NCBI GenBank assembly: GCA_024760905.1 | Contig: JALRMN010000027.1 | Span: 426,501-490,500, forward strand | Length of the DNA stretch: 64,000 nucleotides | Source: Plotosus lineatus | Taxonomy: Eukaryota; Chordata; Actinopteri; Siluriformes; Plotosidae | Direction of reading: 5' to 3' | Part shown: positions 1 through 47,117 of the stretch, piece after piece | How positions within the stretch are numbered: position 1 is the first letter of the stretch | Layout of the letters: every line of letters starts with the position of its first letter | The notes under the pieces: generated by a model | What the model was told of the DNA's origin: nothing | Seen by the model: the letters and a program-made list of their open reading frames with translations, nothing else | The model's database searches: none | Program-made: the position numbers and the translations under genes

Positions 1-700
1 CAATGACATTCTGAACAAAACCAAGGTCATGGGTTGATTTGTCTTGCCAATCTCCCCCTACCAGTTCAGGGACCCCGTATACAATTATGTGAGGTATTCT
101 AGATTCCCTATCCTTCTCTTCCCTGCGTACTTCTTCAAATATTCTCTCAATTTTTGCATCCGAATTGTCTAAATGTTCAGTCTTGTATTCTGCGTTTTTT
201 ATTTCATTTCTTTCATCAATCAATCTGTCAATTTTAGACTGAAAACTGCTGGTCAGTCTTGTTTCCACATCAACAGTTTCTTGTTCTATTTTCTGGGTTA
301 GATCAAGTTTAAGCTGGTCTATTTGTGGTTTAACCTGAGTTTCTAGCTCCGTTGTGACAGCTAGCTTGACTGGATTTACCAGTTTTTGTTCTCGTCCTAC
401 CAGTCTGTCCATTCTTTCATTTTTGTTCGGCTAACACCTTTTGTATTGAAGGGGCCCTACGACATTCAGAACATTTAATGTCTAATGCCTCCAGATCATT
501 TTCATTTGCTCGGCAGTTGTACACGGCCTCTGGGATCTTTAGACAACTTATGCAAAACCAGTTGGAGCACCCAGTGCAGACTATGGTCTTATCATTAAGT
601 TTTCTTCGGTTTATTTCCTCTCGCTACCCTCTTGGGCTTCTCCTCATCCTTACTGAGTGGCATGTCTCAACATAACTGTCCAACCCTAAACTAGCTGTAA
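1..700 (-). pseudogene. CR1-like LINE ORF1 remnant (left unit)
   Basis: Matches 38645-39400, which encodes a coiled-coil and zinc-finger ORF1 on the minus strand. Here a deletion removes the first cysteine pairs of the zinc finger, so this copy is clearly dead. The LINE would continue beyond the left edge. Confidence 0.65.
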
Positions 701-1300
701 GACAAGCTATCCAATCCCCAACTTGGTCTTCAATACAAAGTATAGTATACTGTAATATCTATTAACAAATTAGCCGAGCCAGCCAAATCCTTGTATGATA
801 ATTAACTGGAACACTATCACTATTTACTCTATCAAATTTGCAATTACAATAATTCATCACAAGTTACTGACCTGTTCCTTTTTCAGCCGGCCCCAACTGA
901 TACTACCTGTACACTAATATTTCGGTTGATTTTTTCATGTATGTTCCTGTATCTATCAATACAGGATCAATACAGCCGGCCCCAACTGATGCTTCCTGCA
1001 TATATCAATATCAGTATGTTAACATTACAATTTAATTTTGTTTAGAGAGAGAGAGAGAAAAAAAACGAATTCTTGCTCGAGGCCCGAATTCAATTATGCT
1101 GCCCACCTCCTCACCTCCTCCTTTCTTGTTTGTCTGTTTTAGTGGCGTTTTACTTCGGAAATGTTGATGCTTTGAATGACGGTCCGAATCAATGAGTTGT
1201 TCAGGACAGAGGACACGGAAAGTGATGACAGCGAGCCACAATCAGCAGGCGGCTGAGTTTAGAAAACTTGTCTTGTGGATTTCAGCAGCACCCGTCTCTC

Positions 1301-1552
1301 CACAAGGTTGTCACTGTCCCCCCAGTGCAGTTAACTGGGTTATCAAAGGCCGGCCATGTCTCTGACTGTCTGTGGTGAGAGGTTCATGTGAAGACTTTCG
1401 TGTCGAGGAACTGTAAAGCCGTCAGTGTGTTTCTGTCCCTTGTTAAAGGTTGGTGTCAGAAACAGCATCCGGCGTAAAAACCTCCCAAATCAAACATGCC
1501 AATCATTCTCTGTGGTGACTCTGATAAAGGGAAAAGCCGAAAGGAAAGGAAA
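1301..1552 (+). mobile_element. tRNA-derived SINE, 5'-truncated
   Basis: Lacks the tRNA head but keeps the common body (CCCCCAGTGCAGTTAACTGG, TTCTGTCCCTTGTTAAAGG, CATCCGGCGTAAAAAC) and the tail GTGGTGACTCTGATAAAGGG ... GCCGAAAGGAAAGG. Same family as 23272-23617. Confidence 0.7.
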
Positions 1553-2778
1553 TCTCTCATGTTGGTGTAAGCGTTGTACAAACAATTTTTGCTTTTCATG
1601 CCACCAGAGAAACAAAAAAATGATAAACTATTGTGAATGTTGAAATCAAATAAAAAATCCACCAATCCAGCACCTTTTCAGCATTACTGCATTCAGTTCT
1701 TTTAGACAGGGCCGAGTCTCGGGTTCATTTCCGGGGTGTGGGCGGGGTTAAATGTGGAGGCCGGAGTTTGGGGACTTCTGACATCCAGGCATGTGATTTT
1801 TTTTTTTTTTTTTTTTTTTTCCCGGCTCAAGTCGGAATTCCGCCTTTTTAATCTCCATATTTAAAAAATAAAAATAAATAAGTCTCCCAAGTCTCGCGAT
1901 GGCACAGCCTTCCTTTCTCCCGAGGACATTTGCATGCCGATGGAGACTGAAGTTTGAAAGATGTCTCTAATCGCGCGCACACACACACACACACACACAC
2001 GGTCCTGGTGTGAGGTCACAGCGCTGTCTTCCCAGACACATCAGTGTGGTTTTCAGTTCCCGGAGGTTGGAATGATCACGGTGGAACAGTGCTTGTTGGT
2101 TCTATTCCCGGATGGAAAACCGAGGTGCTGGAGAGGTTTGAATAATAGAAGCCGAAATCTTAAAATGCTTTATCAGGAAATTGAATATGAGCTCAAAAGA
2201 GGAATTACACTAAATATTTATCCTCCTGTAAACATTCATTCCGACACATCTCTGTTTACTATCAGGACTCAGCAAAAAGCTGAACTGTAAAGGGATGGAA
2301 AAGGAGAAAACATTTTAATTGGCTGTTATGCAGACGAACGTTGGCCAATCAGAGTATGAGTTGGTTTCAGGTTAGTTGTGTTATGATCAGGTGTCACATC
2401 AGAATTTTTTACTCAGACCTTTAACAAGATCTGTGGATCAGGATAACAGTACAAAATAAAATGATTTCATCAGGAATCTACAGAAAAGGGAAATGAAGCA
2501 CAGAGACAGGTCACCAAGTAATGGCTGATTAAGACTGGCCCAGGTCACGTGACAGAAGTGGCCCATTTCTCCCACAGCCCTCAGTGCAGTACAGTGAGGA
2601 GAGACGCAGCGCTTTCCGATGCGACTCTGTTCTGGGTCTGACGGGACTCACTGTGCAAACACAAATCTATTAGTTCTGGTTCTGATCAGATGGGATATTT
2701 TATTGTTTCATTTCAGCTATTTGGACATTTTCCACCACATCAGGAAACTCTCTCCTCACAGCCGGGATGATTTTATAC

Positions 2779-2780
<2 letters not shown>

Positions 2781-2834
<54 letters not shown>
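2781..2834. repeat. (TTA)n microsatellite
   Basis: About 18 uninterrupted ATT/TTA units. The right unit has a shorter tract at 41085-41117. Confidence 0.95.
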
Positions 2835-3298
2835 GACATTTATCACTATTATTATTATTGTATTGATTGATTGATTAGGACCTGCAGTTACGTATATTTT
2901 GGACTGTAATGAATATACTGTATGAGGTTTGTATTTTTATGGTTCCACCCAATTGAGGATGGGTTTCCTTTTGGTTCTGGTTCCTCTTAAAGTTTCTTCT
3001 TCATAACTCCAGTACTGAGGGAGTTTTTCCTTCCACCGTGTTGTTCATGATGGACATGTCGGGCTCGTCGGAGAGGTTTAAATTCTTTTATACTTTGTAA
3101 GCCCGACTCTCACTGTTTCACTTTTGTAACAATCTGAACTCTCACTGTTTTACTGTGTAAAGCTGCTTTGGAACAATCTCAACTGCAAAAACACTAAACA
3201 AATAACATTCTATTTATTTATTGATGGATGCACTGTGTTAATCCCCTTAAATATATAAATGTAAAATTGGCTCTGCATTTATACCATTCGAACAAACA

Positions 3299-3300
<2 letters not shown>

Positions 3301-3334
<34 letters not shown>
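3301..3334. repeat. (AC)n microsatellite
   Basis: Matches a longer (AC)n at 41585-41631 in the right duplication unit; the length difference accrued after duplication. Confidence 0.95.
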
Positions 3335-3337
<3 letters not shown>

Positions 3338-3493
3338 CACAGAGACGCTGAACTTCTAACACATCATCACTAACACACAAGAGTAAAGTGAGAATAATAA
3401 CTAAAATAATAACAATATCAATAATATTAATAATATATAATAATGAAACGATTACTTTTAATATTATAATACAATATATAATCATAATAAAAG

Positions 3494-3632
3494 TGGTGCC
3501 GGTGGCGCAGTGGTCCCATCCAGGACGAGTTGAACTCCTGGTCGCTTCATGCTGCGGAAACCGGGGATCAGCACCGGCCTGACCAGCCACTGGGCTCGGG
3601 GGTAAAAAACCCAAAGAACTTTCCCTTTACTT
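3494..3632 (+). mobile_element. Second SINE-like family, head motif GTGCCGGTGGCGCAGTGG
   Basis: tRNA A-box-like start (GGTGGCGCAGTGG), then a body ending TAAAAAACCCAAAGAACTTT. Found again at 41788-41930 within the duplicated segment. A tRNA-derived SINE is inferred. Confidence 0.5.
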
Positions 3633-3850
3633 TTACCAGCATACAATTATTACTGGTAATATTATAATATGATATATAATAATGATCCGATTACTTTTAA
3701 TATAACAGTATAGTATAATAATAAAACTATTACTGTTAATATTGACCCACATATCTATCACACGGCTGTATATTATTTATAATGATTTAAATATGAATGT
3801 AATAAAGTGTTTATTCGGTGAATAAATGTAGTTGATGTTTATAAACTCAC

Positions 3851-3917
3851 CTGTTGAAGAAGGAACAGGAAGTGCGAATAAAATGAAAAGAGAAAACACA
3901 GCACCGCCGTCCTCCAT
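3851..3917 (-). CDS. Leader exon of a second MHC class I gene (rest lies left of window)
   Basis: Encodes MEDGGAVFSLFILFALPVPS and a phase 1 end at CAG/GTGAG, the same length (67 nt) as exon 1 at 42446-42512. Since the strand is minus, its alpha1 and later exons must lie beyond position 1. It is not an alternative first exon of the alpha3-containing gene by simple splicing, because no alpha1 or alpha2 exon lies between 3851 and 1. Confidence 0.75.
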
Positions 3918-3967
3918 CTTCCACTGTAAACTTTCCACAAATCTCATAAACCTCATGAATATTCATT

Positions 3968-4190
3968 CAGTCTTTAAATAGGCGAGAAAATCCTGCAGGA
4001 AACTTATTATATCAGATTTAACCACCAAACTCCTACAATCTCCTGTTCCTCTGGAATGATGAAATCACTGCGCTGCATGTTCCTGAAATTCAGCCTCAGG
4101 TTCAGGAGAAGCTTCACTTTCGTTTCGTTCTGATTATCACGTGATTTATAATCACCGAAACGCCACATTCCACCCAGTGACGTCTTTACT
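3968..4190 (-). promoter_or_regulatory. Promoter of the second class I gene (ISRE, TATA-like)
   Basis: Paralogous to 42563-42785. A CTATTTAAAG-type box lies at about 3972-3981 (reading CCTATTTAAAGA on minus), an ISRE at about 4113-4130 and a CACGTG at about 4138. Both cores are intact, suggesting the copy may still be inducible. Confidence 0.6.
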
Positions 4191-4196
4191 TCATTT

Positions 4197-4198
<2 letters not shown>

Positions 4199-4278
<80 letters not shown>
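4199..4278. repeat. (AC)n-(AT)n compound microsatellite
   Basis: Nine AC units, then about 30 AT units. It marks the right edge of the left duplication unit, where collinearity stops. Confidence 0.95.
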
Positions 4279-4281
<3 letters not shown>

Positions 4282-4344
4282 CTCTGTTCGAGGATCACCA
4301 TCTTGCTAGAAACAGAGACAAACCAAACTTCAGCGTAGGAGCCT

Positions 4345-4760
4345 TCTGAGTCTAATGCGACCCGTAAGAATGCTGATGGCCAAAGCCAAAAGGACGCGAC
4401 CAGGATGAGGGAGGACCAAGATCAGGCTAGGACATTGGAATGTGAGGACCATGTACGAGACAGGTAAGCTGATGCAGGTAACTTCAGAGATGAGAAGATT
4501 CAACATTCATGTCGTGGGAGTGAGTGAGAGCAGATGGAACGGATCTGGGCGGATGAGAACCACCACCGGAGAAACAGTCATCTACTCCAGGAGAGACGAC
4601 CAGCATCATGAAGGAGTTGCCATCATCCTCCAGAAAGGTTTGGAACAATGTCGACTAGAATGGAAGCCCATGAGCAGCAGAATGATGAGTGTGACACTGA
4701 AGGGCAGGAACATCAACATCACCATCATCCAGTGTTACGCACCAACCAATGATAGCTGAC
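4345..4760 (+). pseudogene. LINE endonuclease (APE) fragment
   Basis: Open frame with the APE-type motifs WNVRTMYETGK, VVGVSESRWNGSG, GVAIILQKG and INITIIQCYAPTND, corresponding to the first third of a non-LTR retrotransposon endonuclease. It stops at the point where the GDFN motif would follow, so it is a truncated fossil of a family distinct from the RTE copies in this window. Confidence 0.7.
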
Positions 4761-4794
4761 CTCGCTCTCAAAACAAGAGACAGTTACAGAATAT

Positions 4795-5088
4795 ATGATC
4801 AAGACTGAGAGGATTGTTACTGCTCTACGAAATGCTGGAGAAACTCTTAGTGACGGGCGGATTGTGGCGATGGATGCGACTGTTACTTGGTGTGATTCTA
4901 CAGGACAGTGTGTGGAGGCTCCACTACAGAGGGCCTTGTATATCCCATCAGTTCCACAATATGTAAAAAAAACATTGCTGACTTTCGACAAGAGTAGACT
5001 GCATATCCCTCAGGGTGTTTCTGCCCTGTGGTGGCCTGGCGAACTGTTCAGGGTGCACTCTGCCCTCACCCAGAGTAAGATGAACTAA
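4795..5088 (+). pseudogene. Possible copia-like protease-region remnant
   Basis: The open frame contains LSDGRIVAMDATVTW and LQRALYIPSVPQ, resembling the segment after the protease active site in vertebrate copia-like elements (ADG... and ...NALYIPSYPQ). No active-site DTG is visible. From 4990 on, the frame runs into unrelated repeat sequence. Confidence 0.35.
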
Positions 5089-5394
5089 TCCGTGCCATGA
5101 ACCCTATTGTCTCTCGAGACAGAAGGATGCCAACAGCTAATCCATCCCACTGTAATGAGATACTCAGTGATAATCACCACGCCCTTCAGAGATGATGAGG
5201 ATTTTAATTTATGGACGACTTGTGTATTTTACAGTGTGATGTGTTTATATTTTGTTATTTTTATATATTCTTGCACGGCACTGTCCTGCACTGTCTCATC
5301 TATATCATCATTTATCTTCATTCACAGAACTGTCTAATCCCAATATGGTCCTGAGGAGGCTGAGCCCATCTCAGTCATCTCTGGGTAAAGGCAA

Positions 5395-5432
5395 AGTAGA
5401 CCCTGACCAGCAAACCAGAGCGTGGCAGAACC

Positions 5433-5473
<41 letters not shown>

Positions 5474-5620
5474 CTCAGGGCGATTTGGAACAGCCAGACA
5501 GGTGAATGAAGATGTCTGTACTCTGTGGGTAGAAACCCATGCAGGTGTGGCGAGAACATCCAAACTCCACACAGAAAAGTCTGAGCCTGGGACTCGAACC
5601 CAGGACCTTTTTAGTAGTGA
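5395..5620. repeat. Fish interspersed repeat with (AC)n insert
   Basis: Contains the recurrent fish repeat words GAACATCCAAACTCCACACA and TGGGACTCGAACCCAGGACC on either side of an (AC)20 tract. The GACTCGAACCC word resembles a B-box on the minus strand. Family not identified. Confidence 0.45.
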
Positions 5621-6660
5621 AACACATGTGTTTTATTCAGCTCGAAAGGGGAATAAAGGGGAATACGGGTTTGAAAACAGTTGATGAAACATTTCTCCTG
5701 AGAGAGGAAGGAATGAGGACAGGAGATAAAATATTCTATACAGTTTTACATTCAGTAAAATTTGAAATAATATAAACCATCATTGTTTTAAATTTCATTT
5801 ATTTGTACCACACTCAACTCAGTAAAGACAAAAAGTACCAACTTCTAACAGTATAAACAAGAACAACTACAACAAACCCAACGACCATCAAATAAAAACC
5901 CAAAAAACTAAACCACTGCAAAAATAAATATTTGAGAAAATTTAATGAATTAGAAGTAAACAGGATTTTTATAATTTGCAACACAACAAGAAAAATCTGA
6001 ATGTGATTCATATACTGTACACACCTGATTATATTCAAATAAAAATAATAGTATCACAGTATAAAACCCCGAGATTTTCAGGAAACAGATTAAAATAATT
6101 GAAAGTATCTCTGACAAGAGAAATAAATGCTCATTATATTAATAAAAATAAAACTTCTGAGATGAAACCCACTAATAGCACCAAAGTCACATGATCACCA
6201 ATTACTGTCTCACCCTGATTTTTAGCTCATGAGCTGCTCAGATGTTCTGATGGATTATTCGTGTGTCGTTCATATACAGGGACGTGAGAAACAATCAACA
6301 GGTGACGTCTGCTGCTGTTGCACAGCGTGACGAGCAGAAACTGATTTTTTTTTAAAGAAAGATGTCCAGATGTGTTAAAAAGATGCAGCCAGCCGCAGGT
6401 CATGTGAACGCTGTGCTCCCAGAAACAATGTCGTGATCCTACAGCTTCCTGCAGCACTCCAGCTGTTGACTGCTGTCGATCATCAACATCTGATGTTTCT
6501 TTCTCCAGTTTATTTTAAAGAATGGAGCAATTTATTGATGGAGTTCATCAGTGCAACTTAAATTCACATCCTGATCCATTTTCCTGCTCAGCATTTAAAA
6601 GTCCAGTATGACTGTATATCGTGGACAGAAATATGTCTAGGGTCCCATTCTGTATAAAAC
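5621..6660. other. Non-coding stretch 3' of the class I gene
   Basis: AT-rich sequence without convincing coding or transposon motifs. Minus-strand AATAAA words exist (for example around 6530) and could end the class I transcript, but nothing decides between them. Confidence 0.5.
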
Positions 6661-6674
6661 ATTAAACAGTTTTT

Positions 6675-6728
6675 ACACACACACACACACGCACGCACGC
6701 ACGCAGGCAGGCAGGCAGGCAGGCAGGC

Positions 6729-6795
<67 letters not shown>

Positions 6796-6810
6796 TAGAT
6801 AGATAGATAT
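6675..6810. repeat. Compound microsatellite (AC)(ACGC)(AGGC)(AGAT)(AGAC)(AGAT)
   Basis: Six contiguous short-repeat blocks in 136 bp, stepping by single-base changes of a tetramer. Likely hypervariable. Confidence 0.95.
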
Positions 6811-7543
6811 GAGAAGTGGCTGGTTAATGATGGCGACTAAATGTTTTGCTCTGAGAAAAGCCAACAATAGATTTAATAGAAAAATAAAAAGGAGGTGCAC
6901 AACGGCATGATGTAAATAAGATTCTATAAAAGTTTTTGGAAAAGTTGACTGGTTGAGGATTAAAACTAAATGTGATTCTGGATGAGGGACGATGACGAGA
7001 ACACGGCTGATGCAGATGATAAAAGTCGACACATAACACTCCCAGCAATTAATGAAGAAAACCTGAGACTTTTCCCTGAATTTGTTCCCAGCATGTGTGC
7101 AGTCGGGATTGTTTTGGCTTGAAGATGCGACACAGAGCTGCAGGGTGTTGAAGCACTTTTGCTAGAAATGTCCTTTATGTCCGACGTGCTGATCAAGAAT
7201 CTCCAATTCTGTTTCATACATCGATCCAGGAGCATAAACAGTTATCATATAATTCAGGTGGAGCCTCCGAATAAACAAAGAAGGAAAAAGGGATGGAAGT
7301 GAAGATAGTTTACACATTTGTTCTGATGGAAACCCTACAGTGTGACTTTAATTGTACACTGGTGCTGAGCGAATGCAGAATGAAGGGGAGGGTTCAGTGA
7401 GAGTAATGGGATAAAGTACAGGAGACTGAACACTGAGACTGAGCGACTCCCACATCAATTATACACCAAATACATCTGAACACACTTCACAATCTGCCTC
7501 GAACCATTCGTACCAGAAATCCTGCACAGGAAACCAGTCCTGA

Positions 7544-42512
<34,969 letters not shown>

Positions 42513-42562
42513 CTTCCACTGTAAACTTTCCACAAATCTAATAAACCTCATGAATATTCATT

Positions 42563-42785
42563 CAGTCTTTAAATAGGTGAGAAAATCCTGCAGGAAAATT
42601 ATTATATCAGGTTTAACCACCAAACTCCTACAATCTCCTTTTCCTCTGGAATGATGAAATCACTGCGCTGCCTGTTCCTGAAATTCAGCCTCAGGTTCAG
42701 GAGAAGCTTCACTTTCGTTTCGTTCTGATTGTCACGTGATTTATAAAAACCGAAACATAACGCTCTACCCAGTGATGTCATTGCT
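42563..42785 (-). promoter_or_regulatory. Class I promoter with TATA-like box and ISRE
   Basis: Reading towards the leader exon: a CACGTG E-box (about 42735), an interferon-stimulated response element of form GAACGAAACGAAAGTGAA at about 42709-42726, and CTATTTAAAG at about 42567-42577, some 60 bp before the ATG. The ISRE suggests interferon/IRF control, as known for class I genes. The same elements are conserved upstream of the left leader exon. I did not find a convincing full S-X-Y module. Confidence 0.65.
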
Positions 42786-42795
42786 TAAACTCTAA

Positions 42796-42999
42796 GAAAG
42801 AAAGGTCCTTCGAAGAACCAAGAAGGTCAGCTTGTCACAAACGGAACCCTTTTTATTTTTCTGAAAAACCAGACTGCAGTGTTCTTGGGAAGAAAACTTC
42901 TATCAGTTTTTTCAAAGAATCTCAGAATTCTTCATACAAACTGCAAATCTCTTTTAGCCCAGAGTTCTACAGAGAACCTCATACATGCATGTCATTAGA

Positions 43000-43045
<46 letters not shown>

Positions 43046-43097
43046 CATTATTACGAATATTATTTCTTATTATTATAACAACAACAACAAAAACAAC

Positions 43098-43129
<32 letters not shown>

Positions 43130-43245
43130 GTATTATTGTTCTTGATTAGTTATTTTGTAATGTAGATTTTACAATAAAAGTAATATTGCTTTAAAATGTA
43201 TTAAATGTGGTAAATATGGTAAATCCTTTCCTACAGGAATGATGG
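42796..43245. repeat. AT-rich region with (ATT)n, (AAC)n and (AAT)n
   Basis: 42800-42990 has repeated AAGAACC/GGTTCTT-like words suggesting an old DNA element. 43003-43130 is a run of three trinucleotide microsatellites. No gene seen. Confidence 0.6.
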
Positions 43246-43406
43246 TACCTTGCTCGTAATCGACCAGAGTATAATACAGAGTCAAATATTTTCCAGAGTA
43301 ATAAGTCTTTCATTACAGAAATATTTAAGAATAATTTCTGTCACATTCCATGTAATACGAAATATATTGTGTATCATAACAGTCAAGAAAATAATAAAGA
43401 TAGTGA

Positions 43407-43764
43407 GATTTCCATTTGGCTTGTTCCCTTTTTTTTTTCCTTTTTTTTTCTTTTTCAGTAGTCGCCATAGCGAATGATTTGCATGTTTGACGTGGCGTAG
43501 GTTTTTATGTTGGTTGCCCTTCCTGACACAAACAAAATGGACAGAAACACGCTGATGGCTTTGCAGCTCTACTTGATGATAGTCAGCAATGGTTCTTCTA
43601 CATGAACCTCTCACCATAGACAGTGAAAGACATAGCCGGCCTTTGGTAACCCAGTTAGATGCACTGGGGGGACAACCTTGTGGAGAGCGGGACTCGAACC
43701 CCCAACCTTTGGATCAGCAATCCAGCGCCCTATACCATCAGGCCGCCAGCCACCACCGCCCTAC
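43407..43764 (-). mobile_element. tRNA-derived SINE with 18-bp target duplication
   Basis: Minus-strand full-length copy. Flanks AAAATAATAAAGATAGTG at 43389-43406 and 43765-43782 are identical, showing LINE-type insertion. Head complement CCACCACCGCCCT, B-box complement GGGACTCGAACCCCC. Confidence 0.9.
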
Positions 43765-43782
43765 AAAATAATAAAGATAGTG

Positions 43783-45380
43783 TTTATACAAAATGTGATT
43801 TAACTCAAAGCAATATGACTTCATGAGAAAGACATGTCTTGTTAATATTATAAAATTATCAATTATTCAATGTTACCATCAGTGGTTAAATTTGGTAATA
43901 TTTTACATAGCAATATCAAAGAAAGTTCTTGTAAATATAAAAAAAAAATAATAAACATCATGTATTGAACAAAAATTGAAAAAAAATCCTAAAATCAGGA
44001 GAAAATTCTGAGAAATTCTGCTGAAATTATTAATTGTCAGAGTCAGCAGTCCATTCAAAATAGAATCAGTAATAGAGCAATGCTGTTACTCGTGGGTTTC
44101 CTGCATTTTTTTTTTTTTTTTTTTTTTTTTTGAATTGGCTTTCCAGTCTTCTTGCTCACCCTTTGACTGGATCCAGCCTTTGACCCAGTCACTGGGTTGA
44201 TTCACATGAAACACCTGAAATAATAACAATTACAATATAAACAATGAAGTAATTTAATTCATGTTATGCATTTTCACATGTCTGAGAACAAAGGCCTGAG
44301 ATAAGCGGCCGAGGGTGTTAAATCCATGCAATTACCATGTAACCCCACTGAACTGTTTTAGGTCAAAATATCAATATATTTACATTTATACAACAGATTA
44401 CATATGAGCATTACTAATTAAGTATTATAATAAAAATATATATTGATCTAGAACATTATAAGTTTATATATGTGTTTTTCTTGAAAATGGTTAATGGTAT
44501 TTCTACTGCAATTTTGTGAGCTATCACTATTATTCCCAGTATATGTAATCATCTGTTAAAATGTGATTTTTCTTTGCTATAAAGCACAAACACTTATGTA
44601 AAATTGGACATGATCATATGAATGATATACAATCTGAATATGTATTTAATAAAACTGTCCATGTGTGTGATTTCAGACACACTCGATGTTTTAACAGTGC
44701 TAAAGAAGCTTATTGTCGGAAAATGTTCGCAGTGCAACATTTAGTTTCATAAACATATTTTTAGCTCAAACGGTGATGGTTATTTCAAGAATTCAAATTT
44801 ACCTTTCAATAAACTCAAGGGTTGTAGCTGCTTCCTCCTGGTACTCGAAGTTAAAATTGTAATAACTTGCAAAGAGAACTGAGAATGAAATTGCTGGGAG
44901 GTTCCAGTACACAAGCCACCTTACCTTCCACTGATAGCATCCACTTTCCCCTGGAATAATGAATTGCCTGCAATTACATGAATAAATTTACATTATCATT
45001 TGAAAATAATATTTAGAACATTCTAACAGTGTACAATTTATACAGACAGGGAGGCTATTTCAATGTTATATACGGTGTAAATGATAGAGATATGTTATTT
45101 AATATATATCATATGACTGCAGTACTGTTGGAATACATGAAGTGGATTATTAATTACCCATTCGAGATATATGATTATGCAAACGTTTTGAATGTCAAAA
45201 AGTATACATACCTAACACAATAAGTCGTGGTGTTTCAGGTAGTGGGAGCGTTTATAAATCAGGTATTGAAGAAGAAGTCACCGATAATGACAGTGAAATC
45301 ATATTAGAATTTTTTATATTTTTTATTTTCAAGAATATAGCAATATAGCATTTCCAAGTGATGAAAAACTTTTCAAAAAT
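43783..45380. other. AT-rich region with candidate unknown exons
   Basis: On the minus strand, TGCAG at about 44971 opens a 55-codon frame starting QFIIPGESGCYQWKVRWLVY and ending TTLEFIER at AAAG/GTAAAT (about 44803). A further frame at 44122-44213, after a TTTCAG, reads VFHVNQPSDWVKGWIQSKGE. Their phases do not join simply, so a gene is not established. The remainder is AT-rich without features. Confidence 0.25.
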
Positions 45381-45386
45381 GCAGCT

Positions 45387-45748
45387 TGAAGGGGGGGGGA
45401 GTTTTTTAGCATGCTGGTCTCAAGCCCGGGCATCAAGAAGGGCATCAAAACAGGGCGTAAAACCTGCGTCAGATTTGATATGCAAATCATCAATATGACT
45501 TCCATACCGGATCGGTCCAGGCCCGGGTTAACAACGACTGCCATCAGTGCTGTTAACCAACAGTGCTGGTGGAAACTGGACGACTGTTGGTCGAAGAAGG
45601 AGAGGCGGGAGGTCTGTCCGTAGGCAGAGAGAGAAAAGGAAAGGCACGAGTCTAAGACTGAGCGTAGGGACTTTGACTTGGAACTATGAGAGGAAATCCT
45701 AGAGAGCCTTAAAATGAGAAAGACCCAAGAGGAATGGTGAGGTTAAAG
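45387..45748 (+). mobile_element. RTE-like copy 7, internally deleted (first part)
   Basis: 5'-end sequence (CATCAAAACAGGGCGTAAAA, CCATACCGGATCGGTC) jumps directly to the C-terminal region (AAAATGAGAAAGACCCAAGA). It continues after the hAT element at 46936-46975. Roughly 2 kb of RTE coding sequence is missing. Confidence 0.8.
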
Positions 45749-46927
45749 CAGTGCTTCTCAATTATTTTCTGTAGCGCCCCCCCCTAGGAAGAGGAAAACA
45801 TTTCGCGCCCACCCAATATACATCGTGTTATATTTGTCTAAAAATTGTTATAAGTAATCCTCTGCATACACTGTATCCTTATTAACATAATAAATCCTGA
45901 TTATCATTATGGAACACAAAAAGTATCCTTATTTAAACTGTCAACATTTTTCACAAACAATTTGAACCATTTGATACTGAACAATACAATTAAATAAAAT
46001 CAATAAATAAAAATAAATTGAAATTTATCAGTAATATTAACTCAGGAGCACAATATATAAAAAAATTTAACCTACAAAACAAAAATGAATAAAACAATTT
46101 GTATTCTTCTTCTTCTTCTTATTATTGTTATTATATTCAAAATGATGAAGTCCAGATTAATGGTACAATAAGCACATTTCGCAGTGGACAGCTTTTCGAA
46201 GCCGGGTTTAAAGCACGATACTGAACTCTGCTCAATGCTGAACTGGGACCTGGACTTATTTTCACAGCATTGACGTCATCCAGCATGACGGAGACCATGT
46301 GTGCTGCAGGTCGGATCAGTTCCTCTGCTCTGCTGTGGGGTTTTCTACGCTGAGCAGTTTGGACCTCCACCTTATCTGATGCTAACAGAGCTCAGTTTGC
46401 TGGCAAAGCATTCACAAAGCGGGATGGTTGTTGGTAATACTCAGCACGTTTTCACTGAAAAAACTAACGTGGCTCATCACGTGATCGGGCTGTGATGTCT
46501 TTCAGTGACGGCTGAATTTATTTGGGTTCGTACCGTCCACTGCCAATGTTTTCAAACACAGTAAACACAGCGTTCTTTCCTCGTTTCTCACCGTAGTGCT
46601 ACATCCGCTTCATCATACCTCCTCAACTTAACTTCTGGGAGACTTTCGTTTCTCTCATTGTCTCCATCTCTTTCCGCCTCTCTTTCCGTCCCTGTTAATA
46701 ATTTCCATGGTGGGTTTTATTAACTTCACTTCTTATTTTACCTCTGGGCACACTCTAACAGTGAGGAAGCCACTGCCACCTGCTGTAGTGGATGTAGAAT
46801 TACATTTTATCCTAATACGGCAAACAAACAAACAAAAAAAAGCATGTTCCCTGGGGTCACATGTCCCGGCATCGCACAGCGCCCTCCCCCCCCCAGGGGG
46901 GCGCGCCCCATTATTTGAGAACCACTG
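45749..46927. mobile_element. hAT-like non-autonomous element, 8-bp duplication GGTTAAAG
   Basis: Ends CAGTGCTTCTCAA and TTGAGAACCACTG, and both flanks read GGTTAAAG (45741-45748, 46928-46935). The 1179-bp interior has C-rich and G-rich subterminal ends (CGCCCCCCC, GGGGGGCGCGCCCC) and no transposase frame. Inserted in RTE copy 7. Confidence 0.88.
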
Positions 46928-46935
46928 GGTTAAAG

Positions 46936-46975
46936 GGAGCAGAGATAAAGAAGTTGGAGGATTTTAAGTACTTTT
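46936..46975 (+). mobile_element. RTE-like copy 7, second part
   Basis: GGAGCAGAGATAAAGAAG...GGAGGATTTTAAGTACTT continues the C-terminal coding region where 45748 left off. Confidence 0.8.
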
Positions 46976-46979
46976 ATTT

Positions 46980-47065
46980 TGTTTTATAATTCTCTTTTTA
47001 TTTCCAGAACCACATTTATATTTTACAAAACACAATATCTTTAAACAAAGAACATAAATTAAAAA

Positions 47066-47117
<52 letters not shown>

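Larger units (their letters stand above)
1..4190. repeat. Left unit of a segmental duplication
   Basis: Near-collinear with 38645-42790: same LINE ORF1 remnant, SINE, (TTA)n and (AC)n tracts, leader exon and promoter. Differences: the left unit lacks about 75 bp of the ORF1 zinc-finger region (around 598), keeps about 465 bp (2219-2685) missing on the right, and lacks the SINE found at 41998-42292. The left boundary is outside the window. Confidence 0.85.
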
